Assembly: GCA_964036295.1 (NCBI GenBank)
Contig: OZ038463.1
Span: 2,418,001-2,482,000 of the forward strand
Direction of reading: 5' to 3'
Source of the DNA: Plumapathes pennacea
Taxonomy: Eukaryota > Cnidaria > Anthozoa > Antipatharia > Myriopathidae
Length of the DNA: 64,000 nt
Part shown: positions 1 to 9,240 of the stretch, piece by piece
Layout of the letters: the number at the start of each line of letters is the position of its first letter
How positions within the stretch are numbered: the stretch's first letter is position 1
Program-made: the position numbers and the translations under genes
Notes under the pieces: generated by a model
The model's database searches: none
Seen by the model: the letters and a program-made list of their open reading frames with translations, nothing else
Told to the model about the DNA's origin: nothing

Positions 1-545
1 CAGCAAATACCAAGGTTGCCATAAGCTATTCCTTCTTCATTTTTGTCTTCAATCTCTTTTGCTATAGCAAGAAATATTTTGTGATACTCAATAGCCTTGT
101 CGTACTGGCCAAGTGAGTTATGACAAACACCAAGGTAGCTATAAGCTGTTCCTTCTCCAATTTTATCTCCAGTCTCTTTTGCTATAGCAAGGCACATTTT
201 CTGATAGTCAATAGCCTTGTCGTACTGACCGAGAAAGGTAAAGCAAGCACCAAGGTTGCCATAAGCTGTTCCTTCTCCTTCTTTGTCTATAATCTCTTTT
301 GCAATGGTAAGGAGTACTTCAAAGTGTTGTGTAGCTTTTACGTACTGTCGGGAAAAATAGTAATGAAGACCTAGTTTATTATGAACTTGCATTTCAAGTT
401 CCTTGTTCTTAGTTTGCTCTGCGAGCCTTAATAAGTTGGCGAGAACAGGCAGTTCCTCCATTAGTTCCAGTTGTTGGTTCTCGTCCTGTATAAGCAAAGA
501 ACTTTGTAAGATATTCGTTAGGGCGGATCTGTTTCTCGTGTGCAT
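1..545 (-). CDS. TPR-CHAT protein, copy A (alpha type), 5' part only
   Basis: This is the N-terminal end of a gene whose 3' part lies beyond the left edge of the window. Reading leftward from an ATG at 543-545 (MHTRNRS...) or the internal ATG at 459-461 (MEELPVLANLL...), the frame stays open to position 1. It encodes one degenerate TPR and then 40-residue TPR units with the signature AYGNLG..LGQYDKAIEYQKM. It is almost identical to the starts of copies D (37664) and E (46806), with a constant offset of 46261 to E. The upstream ATG is usable here because the codon before MEELP reads CAA-CTG-GAA-CTA with no stop; the beta copies carry TAA at that position. No CHAT part is visible, so whether this copy is functional cannot be judged. 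Confidence 0.85.
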   Translation of the reverse strand, partial: MHTRNRSALTNILQSSLLIQDENQQLELMEELPVLANLLRLAEQTKNKELEMQVHNKLGLHYYFSRQYVKATQHFEVLLTIAKEIIDKEGEGTAYGNLGACFTFLGQYDKAIDYQKMCLAIAKETGDKIGEGTAYSYLGVCHNSLGQYDKAIEYHKIFLAIAKEIEDKNEEGIAYGNLGIC

Positions 546-918
546 ATTTATGTAAGTATTTGCACTTTGACGCGCAAGATCACGCGTTGAAAACGTTCAC
601 ACGACGCGAGTCAAAGTTTGAAATTAGTCAGATAGTTGTAAGAACAAGTGGCATATTGTATTGGGTTGATAAGTAGAAATTTTACAAGAGAGGGTAATCT
701 TTTTGCGGGGTACAATTTTTAATGGTTTTGACCATAGTGCTTTCACTAAGGTTGCGTTCGATTGACCCTAATCCGGAATAAGAATATATTCTGGATTATT
801 CCAGAATAACGATTCAGAAGAAAAGTCAATAAAACGACGTTTCCGTTTCTGGAATAATAGCCTGCGATAGCATGCGCTTTGTCAGCGGCTTTTCGGGTAA
901 AAGTTGCCAAATACAAAC

Positions 919-2073
919 ATGGCGGCGGCAACATTGAAAGTTGCTGTCGCTGGTGCTTTGGTTTTTATCGCGGAAATGTTAGAAGAAGACCCCAGAACAG
1001 AAGAAGAAGATATGGTAGAAGACCTTTTGCCACTATTTTGTGTGGATGGGTTCCGTAAAGAGCGTCGAAAAGCCGTCCGTATCAGAGGTTATGCAGAGGA
1101 AGTTGTTCCGAGTTACAACCTGACGGAGTTCAGAAGCCATTTCCGCTTGTCAATAGATACGTTCGAGGAACTTGCCCTTGAGCTGGGTAATTGCCCAGAA
1201 CTGCCCACAGGCCCTCAATACGGAGGCAGAGAACCAATTTCCGTCCACAAGCACCTGCTAATAACTTTATGGCTGCTTGGTAATCAAGAGTCAATCCGTT
1301 CGGTATCGGATCGCTTCAACATAACCAAAAGTTCAGTGTTTACGTGCACCAATCGCGTTTGTCTAGCCCTAAAGAACAATATCACCCGTCAAGTTATTGC
1401 ATGGCCGTCCGATGAAAGAGCTCGGGTCATTATAGAGGGCTTTAGGAAACACAAAGGTCTGCCAGGTGTGAGAGGTGCCATTGATGGGTCGCACATAGCC
1501 ATAAAAGCCCCCCAGGAATGTTCTGAGAATTATATCAATAGGAAACACTTCCACTCAGTCAATTTGACTGCAATCTGTGATCATGAAATGCGTTTTCTTG
1601 ATTGCTATGCTGGCTGGCCTGGTAGTGTACATGACTCAAGGGTGTTCAGAAATTCAGATTTCTTTGGCAAAGTACAGGAAAGATTCACACATGACACCCA
1701 TCTCTTGGGGGATGGTGCATACACTCTGGAGACATGGATGTTAATCCCATTTAAGGATAACGGCCACCTAACACCTCAACAGAGAAGGTACAATTTTATT
1801 CACTCCTCCACTAGGATGGTAATTGAAAGAGCATTTGCACTGCTGAAGGGTCGATTTTGAAGATTGAAGTACTTGGACATGTCACGTATTCAGGACATTC
1901 CCACAGTTATTGTTGCTGCATGTACTCTGCACAATATCTGCCTTGACAGTGAAGATCCCTATGAGGATTTTATGGGTGATGTAGATGATGAAGTAAATGG
2001 GTTTGAGAACATTCTGCTTCCTGGCTGTGGGGCAGGTGACAAGCGCAGAGAGATCATGGAGAATTATTGTTGA
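919..2073 (+). pseudogene. HARBI1-like: HARBI1-like PIF/Harbinger transposase with one premature stop
   Basis: DDE nuclease that would excise and insert the element. The ATG at 919 (MAAATLKVAV) sits in a good context (AAACATGG). A helix-turn-helix region lies at residues about 105-150. The catalytic acidic residues are visible as D189 (GAIDGSH), D239 (SVHDSRV) and E303 (VIERAF), counted from this ATG, all upstream of the break. The frame is interrupted once by TGA at 1858-1860 in the motif LLKGRF-stop-RLKYLDM. The same frame then continues with family sequence (VAACTLHNICL) to a TGA at 2071-2073. The family normally has arginine here, so CGA to TGA is the simplest explanation. Total length 384 codons fits HARBI1. 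AATAAA at 2601-2606 is a candidate polyadenylation signal. Confidence 0.9.
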
Positions 2074-3105
2074 CAGCTGGAACTTAAGACTGGTAGAATT
2101 TACGTTAACTCTTGTACATTGTCCATTTCCAGAGATATCCATATTTCACTCATGGATGACAGTGGAAATTTCTAAGGGGTAGGGGCTCACAACAGTTTTA
2201 CTGCACCCTGCAGTTTGTGACATTTGAAGCTCTTAATGATCTTGCCCAAAACTGCCATAAAGATCTAGTGCAGGCCTGTAGCCTGTATGAGCCAAACCTG
2301 GTTGCCTGGGTGAAAAGAAGCCATTTTTGTCACACTGAAATGATATAATATCAGGGCATCTTTGAGATGATTTTATAGTATTTCTGATTAGAGAAACAGA
2401 TCAAGATAAGCCTTTTGTAGGATATGCTTTTTTTTGTTTGAATTTGCTCATTTTCTGAGGATTCGTCCACAAATTTGGCCGAAGTCTAGTAGGTCACTGG
2501 TTAAGTGCTTTATACAAAACTTGTGGCTGTTGGTCTGAAGTGTGCTCTCAAACACAAATATCATTGATAGTTTGGACATGTTGACCTGTAACTGTATTGA
2601 AATAAAGTTTATGTTGATGTTATAAAAAAGTTTTTTAATGTTAAACTGAGACATGTACTATGATGGTTAGAAATTGTCCTGAATGATAAAGTGTTCAGTC
2701 TGTTGTCAAGAGTTATAGTTTACATTGTTGGTGATTGTTTTGTCACAACATGAACCATGATCTCATGAAAAGCAGTGTGATCTAACATTTGTTCATCGTG
2801 AAAAAAAATACAAGGGATAAATTGAACCCTTCGATTCATGTTTCAGGGGTTTTATTCTGAAAAAATAATCTTTGTCCAGCTAATGTTATATATATACATG
2901 TGTATAAAGCTGGCCAGGCAGTCGATAAACTACTTCAATAAAGAAAAAACCTGATTGCAATTCTGAAATGCATCGGTAACAGAGTGAATATTGTTGTTAA
3001 TTAGTCGTGCGGTGAGTACCGTAAACAATGCAAATATAGCAACTTTCTCCGGCAGTCAAAAAGCCCCAAAATAACAACTTTTATAAGTACCTGGTCTGGC
3101 AAAGA

Positions 3106-3750
3106 CTATTTGTTGATATCTTTCAAAACATGCAAAAGTCCAGACAACAAACCCATCTTTTCTCGATGCTGCTGCTCCATTCTCTCGCAGCGACTTTCAT
3201 TTTCCTTTTTCCGGTCTTCGGCGTACTCCTTCAACCACTGAAGAGTTTCGTTTTCCCGAGACATGCGTGGCTTTCTGGCCTTCTTCTTGGGGGTCTCTTC
3301 GTTTTCGTCACAGCTGTGTGTACGCTTTTTTGGCTGAGTTTCTGAGTCTCCAAGACCCGAGCTGCTGGCAGTCGCGTATGGCCTGACATTTGGCCTGTAG
3401 CCGTACACTTCTGCAAGCTGCTGGTAAAATGGGCATTCCCTCCTACTGTTACCACTCTGGTTATTATGGTCTTCACACTTTCGGAAAGCCATTGTTAGGG
3501 CCTTCCATTTGCCTTCGCACTGGTCGGGGCGAGCAGTACAGCCGTGCTCGCTCATCCGGGCCGCGATTATCTCCCAAATCTGTTTCTTCTTGTAGTTCAC
3601 GTTCTTGAACAGCTCTTTCTTATCCTCGTACAAAGATATCAGCAGCAGGGTCTCTTCTCTGGTCCAGCAGTACCCCTTTTTTTTTATCAGCTCTAAATTC
3701 TCTTCAATGTGCTTTTCTTCTGCTTCTGCATTGGCAATTATGGACGCCAT
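3106..3750 (-). CDS. Myb/SANT-like DNA-binding protein of the Harbinger element
   Basis: A 214-residue protein starting at an ATG at 3748-3750. Residues 24-95 form a Myb/SANT (trihelix or MADF-like) fold with spaced tryptophans W29, W59 and W82. A basic nuclear-localisation-like stretch (PKKKARKPR, about 154-162) follows, then a charged coiled-coil tail (about 165-214). In Harbinger transposons such a protein partners the transposase, helping its nuclear import and binding of the element ends. Convergent orientation with the transposase inside the same terminal repeats supports that role. The reading frame is intact, unlike the transposase. TTTATT at 2851-2856 would be the polyadenylation signal on this strand. 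The match is by fold pattern, so the exact family name is uncertain. Confidence 0.85.
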   Translation of the reverse strand: MASIIANAEAEEKHIEENLELIKKKGYCWTREETLLLISLYEDKKELFKNVNYKKKQIWEIIAARMSEHGCTARPDQCEGKWKALTMAFRKCEDHNNQSGNSRRECPFYQQLAEVYGYRPNVRPYATASSSGLGDSETQPKKRTHSCDENEETPKKKARKPRMSRENETLQWLKEYAEDRKKENESRCERMEQQHREKMGLLSGLLHVLKDINK

Positions 3751-4683
3751 TATATTGTTGACAGAAAAGCGGACCGCAAGGGAAACAGGGCAACAGGGCG
3801 CTGACGTGTTATTCCGAATTATTCCGGCTATTCTGCTCCAGCGAGTAGAATAGTTGGAATACTCTCGCCACTATTCCGGAATAGGAATACGAGTCAATCG
3901 AACGATGAAAAGTCCTTAATCCTTGTATTCCTATTCCGGATTAGGGTCAATCGAACGCACCCCAAGGGGGCACCATTTTGGAAGGTACACTTTTCAATGT
4001 ATATGATCAATCGACTAAGGGTCGACGTGTTAAAGCTGGACGCCGAGATTTTAAGCTGATGTTTTCACAACGTTTCATCATTTCTGCAGGCACGATTGTT
4101 GATGGTTTTCTCCATTAAATAATGATTTTACCAGAAAATTCCATGATTTCTGCAGGCACGATTGTTAATGGTGGGGAACTCTTGATAAGACCTTACATTC
4201 TATATACCGAAATAATCAGTATTATAGGCACAATTTTGATGATGGTAATAGCCATTTTAACAAATATTAACACATATTATGTTCAATTGAAATTTAAGGT
4301 TTATCAAAAGAGCAAAACCAGAAACTATTTACTCTTATATCTTGCCATATTTGGTCATGTCAATAAATTAAAGTAGATCACCGATTTTAGCTACTTGCCA
4401 TTCATATTGTTGTTATCTTTTTACCGAAAACAAGCAACTTATCTCATTTATTATAAACAACAACTGGATAAGTGGACGTAATAGTACAGTGTAGTATTTA
4501 ATCGATAAAGGTTATAGGTTTTTCCTAATTTAAAAACACTCGTATATATATTTTTTCTATTTCTGTTATATATTTTTGAGGTGAATTAATTTATTTATAG
4601 TTGTTCAAAGACTTATTGCTCTTGGCGAAGCGACGATTTGCTTCCCAAATGTTGCCCGTTTTGCCACGCGCGAAACATTTGTT

Positions 4684-4735
4684 GCGGACACAAAAAATGT
4701 TTCTGAAAAACCTCAGAAACATTTGTTGTGTCCGC
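4684..4735. repeat. Hairpin within type-1 spacer
   Basis: The inner arms AAATGTTTCTGA / TCAGAAACATTT and outer arms GCGGACACAA / TTGTGTCCGC give a strong stem. The same hairpin is present near 38589-38640 and 47806-47875. The last copy has an extra inverted segment (TTGTGTCCTGGACACAA) inserted in it. It is embedded in a wider region rich in the words GAAACATTTGTTG and CAATGTTGCC, probably an old short transposon. Confidence 0.6.
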
Positions 4736-4859
4736 GCGGAGCGCAACAATGTTGCCGCCCATTTTGCCACCCTGGAAACATCGAAGGGCACAATGTTGCC
4801 GCCACAATGTGTCCTCGTTTTGCCAGGCCATTAGGATTGCAAATCGTGTCTTCATCATC

Positions 4860-4883
4860 ATATTACTATTATTATTATTATTT
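4860..4883. repeat. TTA microsatellite, short allele (about 8 units)
   Basis: Trinucleotide run in the type-1 spacer next to copy A. The orthologous positions in the other two type-1 spacers are much longer (38762-38847 and 48000-48132). Confidence 0.9.
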
Positions 4884-7800
4884 TCTTCTGGGTTACGAAT
4901 CAGCACACGGTGATTGGTTCACATTGTCACGTGATATGCGATGACGAAGTTGATCGTGAACAACTTGAGATGTTGGCGATTGAATTGTATTTTAATACTT
5001 GTGTGAAAATTTAGCTGCGTCGTATCCAAACTCAACACCGTTTGTCTCTGTGGAACATGCACGGATAAACTGGATTTTAGGGCCGATTTCGGCTTGCGTT
5101 CTTAAGTTCATCGGCGGAAGCTTGCCGTAAACAATGTTTGATGGATTCGATTATTTGATAGATACCGCTACTGGAGTGCAAATAACTCTGTCGCCGCTAA
5201 TTATTTAGTCCCGACGAAACTTTATGTGGCGACACAAAATACTTTGAGAAGATACCAAGCCGCAAACGGACACCACATACTATAGCTGTTTTGTAAATTT
5301 TTTTCGCCGAAAACACAACCTTTTTATGACGAAAAAATCCATCCTCACGGCTCAAGTCTTCACAACGCGGCTCTGATTAAATTACCATCCATCACGCTGC
5401 GAGCCTGTGCCGTTAAAATGCTTCGGCCTATCGTAGAATGTTTCTTCCATGCAATCATGTAGCCTTGTTTTGCAATGGTAATTGTATGCTAAAAACGAAA
5501 AATACACCGAAATAGTCCTGAACATTGAGTTTGCTAGTCACAAATCGACTGAACACGCTGTGAACAAAACTGTAATAATATTGTAAACAAGAGCGGTTTG
5601 CCAGTGAGCACGTGGTGGGAGTTGGGTCGAGACCAGAATAACTTAAAATGGAAAGTAGGGACAAGAGCGAGACTCCCAAGAGAGACAGAACTATATGGTT
5701 TTCAGGAACTGGCGAGTTTTTAAAATTACAACAATCGCGTATGTTAATTTAAAGTCGTGTTATCACTCGTGTGTATTTCAACAATCCGGGCCCCAGATGC
5801 ATTTGAATCACGACCGGCGAAGCTGTGTATGGGAGGTGGGAGCTGAGCCTATTTAAATTTTTGCCGTGGAATATTTCCGACACGTAAATCACCTTTTGCT
5901 TGGCGCGCTCTTGCTCTGTCGGGAAACCCCCGAAAAGGGTAACCAATTGAAATCCGGTATGTATGACGTATAGTATAAGCGAAAGACAGCAATCAGAAAA
6001 AAATCCTCACATTCAGGGAAAAACCAATGCATTATCAACCGTAAAACACAGACGTTCCTTTCCAAGCAACGAAACTGGACGGCCGTACACAGACTAATTC
6101 AACAAAATCAAACTTGATTGCCGGGTGGGCGACAGAATGAGATCACTGGTAGAAAGTGCAACTAAATGAGTTCCGAGACAAGAGACGAATAATATAAAAT
6201 GTATTAGACCTTATGCGGCACTTGTCCATATTTGAAAATATGATCCTTTTTGTGCCCAAATGCTGTATAAATTTAAAAGATTTGAATTTTTTTTTTTTTT
6301 TTTTTTTTTTTGTAAGGTGTCTACAAATAAGTCTACAAAATGTTTCATGTTGAGGTTCATTCATGATTTCACGCCATATTTATATATACATCTTGATATT
6401 TATAGAGTATTTTTTACTGATACTACTCAGTTTCACTGGTATCGCCAAACTTAACTAACACTCATTCTTGCTGATAAGTTTGCACAAAAAAGTGCTTTAA
6501 TTTCGTACTGGGATGCATTTATGATTGCATTTTACATTATGTTTATGCACATTTCATGTTTTATACAAGCATTAAACGTCAACTTCGAAGGAAAAGAAGC
6601 CGTATGTTTTGATACTTAATTTGTGGCAGCAGTTTACTCGTTTTGCAGAACTACGTACAGTTTCCGGTGACACTAAAGGTTAATTCTGTGGCAGATATAA
6701 GGTGAAATAGAGATATACAAAGTATGCATGCTGTGGTTTACCATATTTTCGCTGTAGAGTCAGGTTTCTTTGAGAGTTCGGTCTGTCGGTTGAATTGGCT
6801 TCTATGAACACGCAAGGAATCTCTTCTAGTTCCGAAGGTATTCGAGCTCACCAAGTACGATTCGAAGTACTGTAGTTATAAAACTAGACATGCACACGTA
6901 GCTTGTCACGCCGTGACAATTTCTAATTTGCTAAGCTTACCTCATCAGTATTCCTTGAAGAACCCCAGCTCCGTCTGCCAATAAATGTCGGTATATATAC
7001 ACTTGAATAGCACACTTAGCTTAAAAATAACCGATATCGCTTTCTGTGAACCAGGATGAAAGGCAAGTTCTAAATCGGCAAGTGACGAATTAGTCATAAG
7101 AAGTTTCTAGGCGTTAGATCCTCCGAATACAAAGGCCGCTAATACTCAAGCTCACCGTGTTGTGGCGAAGGAGAGACGGCGTAGAACAAAATCTCTACTA
7201 TACGCGATGTGCATGCTGTTGCTGCAACTGAAGTTCGCAAGAAGTTTGGGACCGAACAATCCAGGCTGCGTCATAGGCATTGTTGCCTCTGTTTCAAAAC
7301 AGGGTCTGGTGCGAAACCTTTCTTATGAAGTTAATTTTCATTTCCTTCAGAAAGGTTTCACGCTATGGCTTGGTTCGAACGGAGGCAACCGCATCTCGGA
7401 AATGGCCTATTTATTTTGATCGACTGAATTTTATTAATTCCAGGGCACACGGATTTTGAAACAAAAATATCCAGAAATGGGTCATTTGCCGTGACAGTCC
7501 CAGCATACACTCAGTTAAAAAAATTCAGACCAGTGCACTGGAAGACTGACAATTCGTTGATGAAAGAAAGGGGGGAAAAGGCAAGCTTTTTTTTACTGTG
7601 CACTAAACATACACGACTTCAAGAGGGAGTGCCTATGATTGCATGAACTTAAGACGAGGGGTGTATTTCTGACAGCATATTTGGCTTGATCATAATATAA
7701 TCCCTTCTCCAATATCGTGCATTCCAGTTACGAGCCTAGTTGCTTTCGATACTGGAAGCTGGGCAAATTCGACTTGCAGTGCTCTTTCAGCTAGTAGCTA

Positions 7801-9240
7801 TCTATAGTATAGCAACTTAGCATAGTTTTTTGCCAGTAATAGGCCCTTTGCAGTCGGTTCACATGACCCCCCTTACTGAAACTTTATAACTCCAGGCTTT
7901 TTGAGTGACACTAGAAATGAAAAAAGAACAAGAAAAAAAAATCAAAAAACAAAATACAAGGAAAGCAGAAAAAAAAGATAAGAAATGTAAATTTCACGTT
8001 CACAACAATTAAAGATCAAATTTGGCGGTACTTTGAAACTATGAAATATTTTAAAGAAGTTGGGCATGGAAATTAAAAGTTGCTGTAAGCAAGACTTTGC
8101 TGTGACAGCCATTTCTGTAGATGAAATGGCAGACTATATATATGATAAGCTACATATTGATTAGAAGTGGGTATTTAATTAAACAAATAGACAAAAAACA
8201 CCACGAAGGACACATCATCCTATCAAATTGCTGTAAAAGATTAATTCAGGGGCAGATCCAGGATATACTGACCGGTTTCAAATATATTTAATATTTCCGA
8301 ATAGACTTTTCCGCTAGGATGTCGTTGCCACTCGAGTGGTTCCTCTATTTGACTAACACACACTTATTCTAAGATAACACTAACACAATCCGATGGATAG
8401 GATTGGCTGTAGTTAAGACCTAAACGAAAGGAAGGTGCTGGCACGCCTACGGCAGTGCTTTGCTGTTGCTCGTTTCCTAAAACAGGATCTTCAATTAATA
8501 GCAAGATCATTTAGATTTTCTGAGGAAGGCCTCAGTGTTAATCACTGTATATAACAACGTAACATTTGATTAAACATCTATACTAACTCTTCCAGCTGTC
8601 AACACAAGAACTCCAATTCACTAATTTATTCGCTTCCAAAACTACGGGAAGATATTCCAATTTAAGCTATAACAAAATACTCATTAAAACGTGACTTAAA
8701 AAACCTTAACAGTATGTACCCTGATTTAAAGAAAACTTCCTCAAAAAACTCAAAATGAATGTTTTACTTTACGTTGTATTCAGATACGCAAAAAAAGGGA
8801 AGTCTGGTAATGTTTTACTGCATGTTCACTAATTAGGAGCTCTTGTCTCGGTCACAGTTGATGGACAAGTGACTGAAGGATTAGCCTGGCAAGGACCTTT
8901 TATAGCGAGGTATTGCGCTCTGATTTAATTTCCTGGAAAACTTGTCCCACGAGAGAAATAAAAGTAAAAAAGTTGTGATGATTGTAGCATGTCGCTTTGT
9001 AACTGACATAAGCCCGCTTGATAAATACAATTACTTAACAGGTAATTATGCAGAACCTATATAATTATACTAGTTTTGAATAACGTTGGTCTTCTGGATA
9101 AAACATTTCTTAAGACCAGTGACCTATTTTACACTTTACGACTTCACCCGTTAAAAGTAACATTAACCCAAAACTGATGCTATAAAGATAACAAAGCCCT
9201 CAGATTAGCGCTCACAGGGCCACTCTTGGACATTTTACTG

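Larger units (their letters stand above)
751..3963. mobile_element. PIF/Harbinger DNA transposon, near-complete
   Basis: The element spans 3213 bp. Its ends are inverted: 28 bp beginning TGCGTTCGATTGACC are shared between the left end and the reverse complement of the right end, with a slightly different 2-4 bp tip. AAG flanks both sides (748-750 and 3964-3966). The related spacers at 37867-37869 and 47023-47025 have the same flanks with a single AAG and no element, so the boundaries and the 3-bp target duplication are read directly from empty sites. Inside are two convergent genes typical of the superfamily, a HARBI1-like transposase (+) and a Myb/SANT-like protein (-). Sub-terminal repeats related to the ends occur near 3815-3905. 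Insertion happened after the spacer was duplicated. Confidence 0.95.
3967..9240. other. Type-1 spacer between copies A and B
   Basis: No supported gene. The stretch is collinear with 37870-43483 and 47026-52538. It holds an imperfect palindrome (4684-4735), a short TTA microsatellite (4860-4883), a poly-T tract (about 6286-6311) and a core (about 5945-7480) shared with every other spacer in the window. Near 8247 is a motif (CAGGGGCAGATCCAGG) resembling hAT-type transposon ends. The last 400 bp are the 3' flank common to all TPR-CHAT copies. An 84-codon frame at 4122-4376 is kept in all three type-1 spacers, but its differences are almost all amino-acid changing, so I do not call it a gene. 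Confidence 0.75.

Noticed and set aside
4122-4376. 84-codon membrane-like frame repeated at 38025-38279 and 47247-47501
   Set aside because: The differences among the three copies are nearly all amino-acid changing and follow the spacer duplication, so there is no sign of protein constraint.
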